This document shows, piece after piece, positions 1 to 9,095 of a DNA stretch of 64,000 bases. Origin of the DNA: CAWAHD01 sp963781785 (lineage in GTDB: Bacteria; Planctomycetota; Planctomycetia; Isosphaerales; Isosphaeraceae); NCBI GenBank assembly GCA_963781785.1, contig CAWAHD010000003.1, positions 124,001 through 188,000 of the forward strand. Reading direction: 5' to 3'. The notes beneath the pieces were generated by a model. It saw only the letters and a program-made list of their open reading frames with translations. It ran no database searches and was not told the DNA's origin. Numbering within the stretch: the stretch's first letter is position 1; every line of letters begins with the position of its first letter. The translations under genes were made by a program, and so were the position numbers.

Positions 1-320
1 CCGATTCACCACGTTTTGTTGAAGCGCGAACGCATATTGCCTCCTTTTGAGCCGGAGCCGAGCCTGGCAAATGGATCCACAGATTCTGCGGAAGACTCAA
101 CATCTCGAAGTACATTCCATGCTCGTCTGAATAGCACGGAATGGGTTATGACCGTCGTGCATATCTCAGGCTAAAGAGCTCGGCGATTTGCTCGAGCTTG
201 GGCTTTCGGCTGATTCCGCAAGGCTTGCTTTCGCATCAAGATAGAACGCAGTACTGCCCGAGCAGTCAGATATCGTCGACTCAATCAGGTACGGCTCACG
301 ATCCAACGAGCCCCTTTCGT
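1..320. other. Intergenic stretch, nothing recognised
   Basis: No reading frame here resembles a known protein, and no RNA gene or repeat was recognised. It lies downstream of hemA, which is transcribed leftward into it, so it may hold the end of that transcript. A 68-residue frame on the plus strand is rich in Ser, Pro and Gln and looks like chance coding. Confidence 0.5.
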
Positions 321-1628
321 TCAGATCTTCTTGAACGAGCTTTGTGACCGGTCTGCTAGTCCAAAGATGTGGCGTATAAAGTCCAGCACACGATGAGGAT
401 GGTCAAGCTGAGGCTGGGTCACAGCCGATCGAACTGCCACTCTCGGGTGATGGAGAAACTGGTTTTGCAGGCGTACGGCCATATGAGCAATTGCTTTGCG
501 ATCCGCCTCGGTCAGATCCGGCCTGGTCGAGAAAAGTGCGCTGAGCTCGCGCTGGCGGATTTTGTCGGCATGATTCCCGAGCTGCTGGAGCAACAGTCCG
601 GCATCGCGCTGGTGGCGTAGTTGGGCGTAGCAGGAAGTTGTTTCACGTTCAATAATCACAAGGGCTGGGTTGATCCCCTTTTGCCGCTCGACTCGATTCT
701 GCTCAGCCTGAGCCCGCAGGTCATCAACGTGGTAAAGCGTGACCTGGTCAAGGTCGCCAATACGCGGGTCAAAGTCGCGAGGGATGGCAATGTCCAGGAT
801 CAAGGAAAGGCGATTTCGGCGCGCGCGTTGAACACGGACATACTGCTCGAGCGTGACGATTGGCTCGGCAGCAGCGGTGGTACTAATAATAAGGTCGGCG
901 TCGATTAATGCTTGGCCAAGCCGTTCGAAGGGGACAGCACGCGCATTCCAACGAGCCGCTGCTGCAACGGCGCGATCTGCATCGCGATTGGTGATCAGGA
1001 TCTCGCCCGGGTTCAATCCCTTCAGATGCTGGAGAGTGAGCTCGCCCATCTTGCCGGCGCCGATGACCAGCACTGTCTTATTAGCGAACGAATCGAAAAC
1101 CTCCCTAGCCAGATCCACCGCCACGCTCGCAATGGAAAGCTTGCCCTGATCCATGCCGGTCCGCTGCCGGACAAGCTTGCCGACTCGTAGCGCGGTTTGG
1201 AACACAGTGTGGAATATGGGGCCGACGGTATTCCGCTCAACAGCGGCGAGGTACGCATCGCGGACTTGGCCGAGGATTTGCCCTTCCCCGAGAACCAAAC
1301 TTTCAAGACTAGCCGCCACCCGGAAGAGATGGCCAATGACCATTTCGTCATGGTAGCTGACCAGATGCTTGGAGAAAAGCTCGGACTTGACACCGTGCAG
1401 CTCGACGAGCGTGTTAGTCAAGGTATCGGTGTCCGGTACCTGTTCCGAGCTGCCCGCGACATAGAGCTCGACCCGATTACAGGTGGAAAGAACCACGAGC
1501 TCGGTGCCGGGGAAAGCCTGCGCCAGAATGTCAATCCCAACGGCATACTGGGGTCCATCGAAGGCGAGTGCCTCGCGGGCGAAAGCTGGCGCAGAGCGGT
1601 GGTCGACCCCCAGAGCCAGCAGTTTCAC
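321..1628 (-). CDS. hemA: Glutamyl-tRNA reductase
   Basis: Cytosolic enzyme that reduces Glu-tRNA(Glu) with NADPH to glutamate-1-semialdehyde, the first committed step of C5 tetrapyrrole synthesis. The protein is 435 residues, normal for the family. It opens VKLLALGVDHRSAP, has the catalytic cysteine in LSTCNRVELY (Cys50, the position known from E. coli), then GEGQILGQVRDAY, an NADPH-binding VIGAGKMGE, and a C-terminal dimerisation helix region. I start it at the GTG at 1628, because that codon overlaps the stop of the upstream ccsA-like gene (GTGA, 4 bp) and the homologous region begins there; the frame is open further upstream but only with ccsA antiframe residues. The overlap implies a two-gene operon with translational coupling. 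The ORF is intact. Confidence 0.95.
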   Translation of the reverse strand: MKLLALGVDHRSAPAFAREALAFDGPQYAVGIDILAQAFPGTELVVLSTCNRVELYVAGSSEQVPDTDTLTNTLVELHGVKSELFSKHLVSYHDEMVIGHLFRVAASLESLVLGEGQILGQVRDAYLAAVERNTVGPIFHTVFQTALRVGKLVRQRTGMDQGKLSIASVAVDLAREVFDSFANKTVLVIGAGKMGELTLQHLKGLNPGEILITNRDADRAVAAAARWNARAVPFERLGQALIDADLIISTTAAAEPIVTLEQYVRVQRARRNRLSLILDIAIPRDFDPRIGDLDQVTLYHVDDLRAQAEQNRVERQKGINPALVIIERETTSCYAQLRHQRDAGLLLQQLGNHADKIRQRELSALFSTRPDLTEADRKAIAHMAVRLQNQFLHHPRVAVRSAVTQPQLDHPHRVLDFIRHIFGLADRSQSSFKKI

Positions 1629-2515
1629 GGCATTTTCATCCTCTTGGAGGTCGCAGTCACGGATGCACCATGAGCCGTGGGTAACCGCAAGGCTTCGATG
1701 CCGACCCAGGTGAAGACCAGGAAGGCAAAGGCCACAATCGTTAGAACCATCACATTTCGACCCCGCATGGCTGGCCGAAACCTTGCGTGGAGCAGGACCC
1801 CAAAGACCAGCCACATCAAAAGGGCGCTCAGGACTTTGGGGTCGGTCCAGCGTAGTGTGTGCGCTGTTGCAACTCCCGTCGCAGTGCCAGGAACCGCGAG
1901 ACTCAAGACCACGCCGATCAAAAGCCCGAACGTCAGAAGGGGGAAAGCGACCGTAATGGCTCCTCGGTTGATCCGCTCGGACTGTTCCAGGCTGGGCAGC
2001 GCTACACCGAACCGCGAGGACCGTTTAGACTTGAGCCGCCGCATCTGCGCCAGGTACATCAGCCCGGCGAAAAACGCCACGCACGTGAACACAGCGCCCC
2101 CGAGAAGGAAAACACCATGGACCGGCCCCCAGAACGCGATCGCGCCTCCCCAGTCGAGCCAGTCGGACTTGCGTGGCGCAAACCAACCCGCGACGATCAC
2201 CAAACCTAGCACCAGCGGCAGCACAAACATCCCCACGGCCACTGACTTGGGTGAACGAACCATCAAGTAAAACCCGATCATGGCAACGATCCACGACAAG
2301 ACCATGACTGAATCGAATACCGTCATGATCAGCATGAGCGGGTTCTTGAATGCAAGATTGGCCAAAAACGCGGTTTGTACCAGCCAAGCCAGTGCCATCA
2401 AGCCTGCCGCGATATACCAGCGGACCGAACTGCGCACTACGAACCGTGCCAGTTCAGCCAGAAGAGCCAGACCGTAGGTACCGGCAAAGCAGAGAACTGA
2501 CAACCGATCGAGCAC
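1625..2515 (-). CDS. CcsA/HemX-like cytochrome c assembly membrane protein
   Basis: Predicted 296-residue integral membrane protein with about eight hydrophobic segments, including FWGPVHGVFLLGGAVFTCVA and, at the C-terminus, MVLTIVAFAFLVFTWVGIEAL-like stretches. The family (CcsA/ResC/HemX) handles haem or helps attach it to apocytochrome c at the membrane. Genes of this family directly before hemA are common, where they are often called hemX. I chose the GTG at 2515 because a GGGAG Shine-Dalgarno lies 8 nt upstream and the first transmembrane segment starts soon after; a longer ATG-initiated frame adds a polar leader that does not look real. The 4-bp overlap with hemA makes this the first gene of a haem operon. 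Whether it acts in cytochrome maturation or in regulating HemA cannot be told from sequence. Confidence 0.8.
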   Translation of the reverse strand: MLDRLSVLCFAGTYGLALLAELARFVVRSSVRWYIAAGLMALAWLVQTAFLANLAFKNPLMLIMTVFDSVMVLSWIVAMIGFYLMVRSPKSVAVGMFVLPLVLGLVIVAGWFAPRKSDWLDWGGAIAFWGPVHGVFLLGGAVFTCVAFFAGLMYLAQMRRLKSKRSSRFGVALPSLEQSERINRGAITVAFPLLTFGLLIGVVLSLAVPGTATGVATAHTLRWTDPKVLSALLMWLVFGVLLHARFRPAMRGRNVMVLTIVAFAFLVFTWVGIEALRLPTAHGASVTATSKRMKMP

Positions 2516-2762
2516 GCAGACACTCCCGCTGCCATTTCCCTTGGCCGGCTGGAACTCCCCACTCACGACTTGATCTATTGTAAGATGCCAGCTTAGCCAA
2601 GCCCAGATCACCTGTCTCGTCCGAAGTTAGGAGGTACTCACGATGGTACTTGCTCGTTCATCATGAAGCCAACCCAGCGGCGGACGGTGCAACTTTGCCA
2701 CCAAAGCCTGAGAAGGCAAAAGCATCAATCGTGGCACAAGCGAACCGTTTCGACCTCATTAG

Positions 2763-4325
2763 TCCTCAAACAGGCGTTATATAAAAAAGCGGACCACGCA
2801 GGAATAGGTAATTATGTGAGTGCACACAAACACTGCCCCGGGTCGACAGTGCCCGGTCTCGGCGTCACGACTTGTCTGGTGCATCCACTCACCGCTTCTC
2901 TTCATTCGATGGCCAGCACGAATCGGGGCATCCGGACCCCGACTTCGGTTCAGTTCCGCTAATACAGCCAGCAGCCGTGCAGCCACTCCACCAGCCGCAG
3001 CAATGTTCGTTGCCAAGGATTCCACGACAACAATCGATAAATCAACCGCTTGCCCCCCGTTCTCGATCTCGCAGGAAATCTGGATCACCGCCGCACAGAA
3101 CGTCGCGAATTCCATTCGCAGCCACGTGCGCCTCTCAGCCTCATGCTTGGCCGCTTGCCGCCGCGATACGGGCACCATCAGGGCACTCCATGCCTTCAGG
3201 CTCCAGGCCAAGCTGGCCGTCACCATGTAAGCCCAGTTACTCACCAGGTCATCTACCGGAGTCGTCAGCGCATGCACTCCCCCTTTGAGCTGCGCGATCA
3301 GATTCTCCTGGTCGCAACGATCATTGGCTGCGAATACGATCTCCTCGGCTGTCCGGGTTCGATCGTTGGTGATAGAGAAGGAATACCAATATTCCTCGAA
3401 CAGACGCATCTGCCCTTGATCAATACCCGGCCGCTTGCAGAGCACGATCACCCGATAGCTCTTCTTGCAGGCAACCGGGCGACAGTCGAACTCAGCGATC
3501 ATCTCCTTGAGTAGATCGATCGCCTTGAACCCACGCTCATGGATGATCTCGAACTTGACCCGTTCGGGCTTCTCGCGAGGTGAAGTTTTGACCTCATACC
3601 TTGGCGGCTGCTCCAGGAAGCCATACTCCCCGGATAGGAGGTCGTCGGCCAACGCCTTGAGATTGGGCATGGCACCGATCCCGAAAACAAAGCTGACATC
3701 GCCAGCTTGATCCCAGCGGTCGAGATGCGCTGTCTGGGTGAAGTCAGTATCGCCGCGCAACACGATGCGCTCAAAACCAGCCTGGCGGCTGAGGCTGATC
3801 ATCTTATCCAGAGCCTCGGCGGCGTGTTCGTGCGAAGGCCGATTGCCACTGTGATTGATCGGGTAGAGGGGTTCGTCGGTGTTGGCCAGCGAGATCAGTA
3901 CGGGATGATAACCCCAGGTTCTGTCGTAGGCGATGTCGATGCCCTGCTCGCATTCGGCGTCGGTGCTGACGAGAGTGCCGTCAACGTCGAGGATCGAATC
4001 CGTAAAGAAGGTGGCGGGCTGCTCTGCCCAGACCCGCAGTCGCGATTGATTAATTGCGTTCATCAGGGTAATGACATCGGCCTCGCAGAAGCGACGGCAG
4101 AGGTCTCCTACCGTGGTTGGGTCGGGGATGCGTTGGGCGCCCAAGGCATCGAGATAGACCTCGTCTGGGGGATTTCCTTGGTTGAGTAGCAGTCACTCGA
4201 AAGCCTCCTTCGGATTGAATATGTCAGATATCTTACTACATGTAATCGTCCAAACTTGTCGGCGGTTTTCGAGTCTTTCTTTGGATCTCTGCCTCGATTG
4301 TTTTTTTAGGATGCTTGGTTGAGGA
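2763..4325 (-). mobile_element. IS1380-family element, copy 1 (internally deleted)
   Basis: The ends match the terminal repeats of the two other IS1380 copies in this window: TCCTCAAACAGGCGT at the left and, in reverse complement, TCCTCAACCAAGCATCC at the right. Outside the right end is CTAG (4326-4329) and outside the left end TTAG. At about 1.56 kb it is roughly 0.3 kb shorter than copy 3 because the segment encoding the transposase N-terminus is missing. It sits inside an IS3-type orfB, of which only the first part remains on the right side. Confidence 0.75.
2959..4195 (-). pseudogene. IS1380 transposase, deleted and frameshifted
   Basis: DDE transposase relic. Residues from about AQRIPDPTTVGDLCRRF onward align with the intact copies at 33.3-35.0 and 47.9-49.4 kb, including the RGDT and DRCDQENLIAQLK motifs of the IS1380 family. 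Two lesions are visible. About 120 N-terminal codons have been deleted, joining the GTG start region near 4195 to the middle of the gene. Near 3060 a one-base change in a G-run moves the C-terminal part (LIYRLLSWNPWQ-like in the true frame) out of frame. The element could only move if another copy supplied the transposase. Confidence 0.85.
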
Positions 4326-4832
4326 CTAGTTGCCATCGTCACCACGGCTTCGACTACCTCACCAGGAATTGCCTTCGGTGCAGGGCCGGGACGCTTTTGA
4401 AGGTTCTCGTCACGCGACGGACGATACCAGGTGCTCGCGGCGATTCCCAAACGCCCGAGCACCTGAACGAGTCGGGGCGTCGGTGAAGTCTCGAACGCTG
4501 CGATCACGCGACGCGAGTCCACCGTCGGCGGATCGCGTCGAGAGTCTTTTTAAGACTCCATTGGCGATGGTCAACTCGCCGATCACTTGATCACGGCTCT
4601 CGATCTGACGCTCTAGCTCAGTAACCTGGCGCTCATGGGCGCTGACTCCATTCTGCGTGCCGCCCGCCGGCGCGGCCTCGCCGGTTGCCAGGAAGTTATC
4701 TCGCCAGCGATATCGGGTTGCTTCTACAACGCCATATCGCCTGGCGATAACCGCCCCTGGTTCTTCTCGACGCAAAAAACTCCGCTCCGCGTTGCGGCGT
4801 TCAGACACGGGCACCTCGCCGCGCTTTCCCAT
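4326..4832 (-). pseudogene. IS3-type orfA and start of orfB, cut by IS1380
   Basis: OrfA starts at the ATG at 4832 (MGKRGEVPVSERRN). It shows a helix-turn-helix region (RYGVVEATRYRWRDNFLATG) followed by a leucine/glutamate-rich coiled coil (ELERQIESRDQVIGELTIAN), as in IS3-family OrfA. The start of orfB lies one frame over (SRRVIAAFETSPTPRLVQVL, GIAASTWYRPSRDEN) and continues to MATS, where IS1380 copy 1 is inserted at a CTAG. The frame switch near a TTAAAAAG stretch is where IS3 elements normally frameshift, so it may be programmed. The DDE catalytic part of orfB is not present on the far side of IS1380, so this is a dead fragment. Confidence 0.75.
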
Positions 4833-5447
4833 CGGTCCCAACTCCTCGATGTCTTAACCGTGACAGCTTGGTTGTCACGACCCGGTCTATTGTCCCCCGA
4901 GGAATTCTCTCACGCTACGATTCCCAAAAACCCTGCGCAAGACAATCTCAAGAGACGGTGAGTCGTCAAGGGGCACAGAATTCCGAAACTGTCTTACGTT
5001 CATATACCTTGACATAAAGTGAGTTCGACTCAAGTTACGTCAAAGGCGAGATGCGCAAGTCATGAGACAAGGTGAGAACCGCTCGAATTGAGACATTGCC
5101 AGACTGTGGGACAATGCCAAAAATACGGCGAAATCGGCGGGTCGTGTGGAACAGCTTAGTCGCCTCCGATCGCTCGTTGCAACCGGCAACGCCCCGAGCA
5201 CTGCCGGCCAATCAGGTGGCTCCGCTTAACCGACCGGCCAACCAGCAGAATTCGAAGAAATCAAAGCGAGGTGTGCGGGAAGTAGGTTAGACTGGGAGTC
5301 GATACGTCTCTCGACGAATTCGCGCCGGCGCGGGAGCCTTTCGCCTCACCGCAACAAGATCGCGCACACAGGCTGGGAGGCTCCTGGACTATTATATCGA
5401 GGAGGTTTATTCGTGAGTTCGTGCACTTTCTTAGTCGCTTCTAAACC
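4833..5447. other. Intergenic, likely outer end of the IS3 fragment plus unassigned DNA
   Basis: No gene is recognised. Close to the IS3 orfA start there is a small palindrome (GTGACA, 7-nt loop, TGTCAC, about 4860-4878) that may belong to the IS3 end. The rest has only short chance frames. A 72-residue plus-strand frame starting at 5072 has no family resemblance. Confidence 0.4.
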
Positions 5448-5667
5448 CACGGCCTATGGCCGTGTGCCCCGAGGAGCTTCTAGCGATCCGGCATGCATTC
5501 CCGTGTGTCCTTCTTGGCCTCGGCATTCATAGCGTAATTCTGGAGTGAACTCCGGCAAGCGAATGGGAGAAGCGTCGGTCTGGTTGACATCCACGTCCCC
5601 AGCGGAGGCAACTTCACGTAGACGGCCTCCTCGGGGGCCTTCCTAATGCCACGGCCTCTGGCCGTGG
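5448..5667. repeat. Pair of direct hairpins, possible IS200/IS605-derived miniature element
   Basis: Two near-identical hairpins in the same orientation are 200 bp apart: CACGGCC-tat-GGCCGTG at 5448-5464 and CCACGGCC-tct-GGCCGTGG at 5649-5667. Subterminal hairpins in direct orientation at both ends are the hallmark of IS200/IS605 elements and their non-coding derivatives, which lack inverted repeats. The 180 bp between them has no ORF. Alternatives are two unrelated transcription terminators or a dispersed planctomycete repeat. The identification rests on structure only. Confidence 0.4.
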
Positions 5668-5709
5668 TTGATTACTGGATTCGATTCAGCTGTATGTGAG
5701 GGCAGCGTA

Positions 5710-6721
5710 ATGGCAGTATCCAGTCCTTGGGTGGCACCATGTCCGCCAGAACTGTACGGAGAGGCGCTCCACGTTCTCTACCGTCGGTTACCTACCGTCC
5801 TCCGCAAAGAATTGATCATCGAAGTGCTTGAGCAAGCACAGCGCGAGGAGGTTAACCTCTCAGGGCTGTGGGTCGCCGGGACGCAACTCGGGAAAATAAC
5901 AGGGGCACTGTTGACACAGGCCTTGGTAGGTAAGATGGCAGTGGTCTGGGCGCCTGAGGTCAAGCCATCATGGCGCCGGTCAGAGTTGGCCGCCGCACTG
6001 GTTCAGGAAGCTTTGGCCGACTTAAAGGCTCGTGGGTTCCGTTTTGCGCAAGCGGTATTAGAGGAATCAGCTGATCCTCGAGCAGGCCGTGACCTAAGTA
6101 GGGGAGGATTGCCCCGCGTGACAGAGTTACTCTACCTTGAACGCGACACGGCGACTCCGTTGCCCCTGGTCTCCAGAGCACTCAGTCGATCGACTCAGTC
6201 AACCACCAGCATTCGGCTTAGTAACTCAACGGCTTCCTGTTCCTCTCGCCCTGCCTCGGGTTTTGAATGGCAGCCATTTAAGGCGGCTCTGGATGTCCAG
6301 TTCCGTGCTGTGTTGCAGGCAACCTATACAGGCAGTCTCGACATGCCTGAACTGGAGGGCGCTCGGTCGCTCGATGACATCATGGAAGGTCATCGCGCTG
6401 CCGGTCGATTTGTAGCCGATCGTTGGCGATTGGGGCGAATTTTAGGGAAGCCAGAGGCCGCGGCTGTGCTTCTCTTGGCCGAAATTCCAGGGCGCAACGT
6501 GTGGGAGGTGATTTACCTGGGATTGACTCCTTCGGCGCGGAAGCGGCCTTGGCCTCACCGTGGTCCAACACGCGCTCGAGCTTGCACAGGGCCATGTCCC
6601 CTGGTTAGGACTGGCCGTTGATCGGCGCAACGTTCCAGCACTACAGCTTTATAAAGCCGCTGGGTTCGTCGTTCGTGAACGGCGGGCCGTTCATCTTGTA
6701 ATCTTTGGGACACCCCCCTAG
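5710..6721 (+). pseudogene. Tandem GNAT-domain acetyltransferase with one frameshift
   Basis: Two GNAT-like halves: the first around LWVAGTQLGKITGALL and RRSELAAALVQEAL, the second around AAAVLLLAEIPGRNVWEVIYLGLTPSAR. Doubled GNAT proteins are seen in other lineages (for example MshD), but the substrate cannot be predicted. The frame breaks near 6540, within what should be the acetyl-CoA-binding loop. The upstream frame reads TPSARKRPW, and the correct continuation, GSGLGLTVVQHALELAQ through LQLYKAAGFVVRERRAVHL to a stop at 6719-6721, is one base out. One missing G in the run at about 6540 would restore a protein of about 337 residues. I start it at the ATG at 5710 (MAVSSPWVAP), with GAGGG upstream. 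Confidence 0.7.
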
Positions 6722-6752
6722 AAATCAGAGCCTGTTGGGACCGATCACCGAA

Positions 6753-8261
6753 ATGGGTTCTCCCGCACTTTCGGTGATCCCACCCTCGCTGGCCACGACT
6801 CGGCGATGAATGTCGTTCCATATCGAGTGTCGATCGCGTACGGATGGCGACGCAGTATTGCCGGGAGTACTGAGCCGCGCTGGTCATCGATCTGTTTCGC
6901 TCCCCAATCGCCCGGCGCCGGGTCCTGAGATGTTTGGGACAGCGAATACCTTACGCGATTCCGTCGGCTGCGCGACGTTTGTTTGTCGCGCACGTGGCTC
7001 AAGCCCTGGGAGGCGATGACGGTCAAGCAGCGCAGAGGATTCGTGCCCTCAGCAAAACGAACCCCGCTCTGCCGTACATCTGCCGCTTGACGGTCTTCAG
7101 GCGGTTGATGTGTCCTTCTACCGGGCCATTGCTCCACCGCTGGGTCACAGCCGCGAGTACTGCTGATTCGTCTCGCCGGATGCCATCGGCGAATCGCCGT
7201 ATATCTGGAGATGAGGACACTTCGGCTTTTACCAGCCAATCGCTCAATGTCTTGGACGAGCGCTTTCGGATTAGGTCCGCGAACTCATCAGCTAAGTCCA
7301 ACGCAGTTGCCAACTCGTCACTGCTGGCGCGAATCGCATCGATTCGCCTCTGCTCATTGGGCTTGCGATTCTCGGGCCGACGGACCCATTCGAACGACAA
7401 CTGCCTCGGTGATGGAGGGGACGGAGCAGATGGCCTCGCCGCCCCGGCGCGCTCACGTCTTTTCCCCGCCACGCCGAGCCGTTTCCTGACGTACCGCTGC
7501 ACGCTGTTGTACGAGCCGCGGAAATCTCTCGTCACCAATTGCCGGTGCAACTCGGCCGCGTTTGTACAACCCTCGGCAATACGGGCGTCGATCCATTCGC
7601 GGTGCGCGTCCCATCGGGAGCGCCATGCCCGTCCCGGTTTCCAGTCCGGACACTCTTTGCACCGTAGGTAGCGCCGTACCGTGTTGAACGACATGCCAAG
7701 TTCCCGAGCGATCCGCCGTGCCGAGTGGCGTCGTCGATGGCGCTCGTGGACCTGCTCGAACCGCTCGATCTTTTTCCTTCGTCGCGCCCGTTGGGCTTGG
7801 AGTTGGGGTGATTCCGCAGTCGGATCGGCTATCGGCTGCGGAGGAGACGATGGCTCACCCGCGGTGACGGCGCGCGGCGTCAGGCAACGCGGGACTGCAC
7901 GGCGATTCCGTAGCCGCTGCGGGCGCTTTTACGGCTTCGTTGACCTCGTCGGACTGTCGCTCAAACAGCCGCTCGATGGCCTCTCGCAAGTTCTTCAACA
8001 GGTGCCAGCGATCAGCGACTTGCAGGGCATTGGGCGCCGAATCGGCGGCCGCTTGAGCATAAGTCGATGAGCGATCACGACTGATGAGTTCGACTCCGGG
8101 ATGGTCGTCCAACCACTTCTTGACGGTCGTCGCATCGCGATCGGGCAAAAGGTCGATGATATCACTCCGCTCCAAGTCCACAACGATCGTGCCGTAGCGT
8201 TGACCCTTGCGCCACGCCCAGTCGTCGATACCAACGAATCGGGGTGGCGAAGGAGACCCGC
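6753..8261 (-). mobile_element. ISL3-family element remnant, truncated by element A
   Basis: The right-hand terminal sequence (GGGTTCTCCCGCACTTTCGG, 6753-6772) has the look of an ISL3 end, and the transposase C-terminal two thirds follow. The other end is missing: the transposase N-terminus (zinc-finger and first HTH) stops exactly where the left end of element A begins at 8262. The remaining IS is therefore a fragment older than, or rearranged by, the element A event. Confidence 0.65.
7023..8261 (-). pseudogene. ISL3-type transposase, 5'-truncated and frameshifted
   Basis: Recognisable ISL3 transposase segments appear in order. First comes FVGIDDWAWRKGQRYGTIVVDL with the first catalytic Asp, then VELISRDRSSTYAQAA and ALQVADRWHLLKNLREAI. 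After a one-base frameshift near 7870 come a charged linker, an HTH (RRIARELGMSFNTVRRYL) and the C-terminal SNGPVEGHINRLKTVKRQMYGRAGF, which carries the catalytic Glu. The zinc-ribbon N-terminus is absent. It cannot make an active transposase. Confidence 0.8.
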
Positions 8262-8283
8262 TGAGCGTGGGCAAGGTATTTGA
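8262..8283 (+). repeat. Element A left terminal repeat
   Basis: The sequence starts TGAGCGTGGG and continues with CAAGGTATTTGA. It aligns base for base with the left end of element B (TGTGCGTGGC then CAAGATAATCGA). A second, weaker copy of the inner motif follows further inside. Repeated binding sites at the ends are typical of TniA/TnsB-type transposases. Confidence 0.7.
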
Positions 8284-8376
8284 GGTGAATTCCGCGATTC
8301 CTGAGCGAGATCGCTGAGGCTGGTAAGAAAATTCCCCCCGAAGAGCCTGATCACTGGATCAAGCTCTCCGAGAGGT

Positions 8377-8408
8377 GTACTCCGTAGTTTGTCACGACAC
8401 CGGAGTAC
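8377..8408 (+). promoter_or_regulatory. Inverted repeat before gene 1 of element A (probable operator)
   Basis: GTACTCCG at 8377-8384 and CGGAGTAC at 8401-8408 are separated by 16 nt and end 6 nt before the start codon of the first gene. Element B has the same arms (41101-41109 and 41126-41134) with the same 16-nt spacing but a different spacer sequence. Conserved arms and spacing with a variable centre point to a dimeric protein site, plausibly for the HTH protein encoded next, rather than an RNA hairpin. Confidence 0.6.
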
Positions 8409-8414
8409 TCGACC

Positions 8415-8999
8415 ATGTATCACGATTTGCCCCGGTCCGCCAGCTTCTGGTCCTTCCTGCTGACAGTCGACGAAGATCTCGCGGAGGAAACCCGCAAGCA
8501 AGGCTGTCCGTGTGGTGGCCGCCTCCACAGTGCCAACTACCAGCGCAAGCCGCGAGGGACTCCCTCCCAGCTTCCTGAGCCCCAGCGCCTCCGACTGAGC
8601 TTCTGTTGCGATCGCGACGGTTGCAGGAAGAGAGCGACGCCCCACTCGGTGCGCTTCCTGGGCCGAAAGGTCTACCTGGCCGCCATCGTCGTCCTGGTCA
8701 GCGCCATGCGGCAGGGGCCCAACCCGCGGCGGGCCCGTGAGCTCTCCAAACGCTTCGGTGCTGACGAAAGCACAATCACCCGTTGGCAGACGTTCTGGCG
8801 CGAACACTTCCCACAAACGCCCTTCTGGAAGGTCGCACGCGCTGGTTTCGTAACCCTTGGCGAGATCGTCAGCTTGCCCTACTCGCTGGTCGACACCTTC
8901 CTCCGCCGTTATCCGCCGTGCGATGGTTGGACGCTCCTGCTGCGGTTTCTCTCGCCCATCACGGCTCCCGGGGGCCTACAAATCAAGGTCTCTGAGTGA
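8415..8999 (+). CDS. Zinc-finger/HTH protein, gene 1 of element A
   Basis: 194 residues. The N-terminal half has a Cys cluster (CPCGGRLHSANY and, after about 30 residues, FCCDRDGCRKRATP) that probably binds zinc. A hydrophobic segment follows (FLGRKVYLAAIVVLVSAM), then a helix-turn-helix-like part (ARELSKRFGADESTITRWQTFWREHF). The homologue in element B is 193 residues and clearly less conserved than the other four genes, though the Cys residues and SVRFLGRK are kept. It is first in the operon and preceded by a conserved inverted repeat, which suggests a regulator. A target-selection role like that of TniQ/TnsD, which also pair zinc and HTH parts, is possible. I recall similar proteins next to DDE/ExeA genes in other bacteria, but know of no assigned function. 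Confidence 0.8.
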   Translation: MYHDLPRSASFWSFLLTVDEDLAEETRKQGCPCGGRLHSANYQRKPRGTPSQLPEPQRLRLSFCCDRDGCRKRATPHSVRFLGRKVYLAAIVVLVSAMRQGPNPRRARELSKRFGADESTITRWQTFWREHFPQTPFWKVARAGFVTLGEIVSLPYSLVDTFLRRYPPCDGWTLLLRFLSPITAPGGLQIKVSE

Positions 9000-9095
9000 T
9001 CGCATCCGATCCGCAGAAGATGCTCTTCGCTCACGCTTCCTGGTCGGTGAAAACGGATTGTCACAGTCCTTTCACCTTATCTGCCAGGAGGCGTG

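Noticed and set aside
1022..1673. Several plus- and minus-strand frames over hemA (for example 1197-1673)
   Set aside because: Shadow frames of the GC-rich hemA gene; the amino-acid composition is unnatural and the hemA frame explains the region.
2630..2680. AGGAGG followed by a 7-codon frame starting at 2642 on the plus strand
   Set aside because: Too short to judge and there is no downstream gene on that strand; likely chance.
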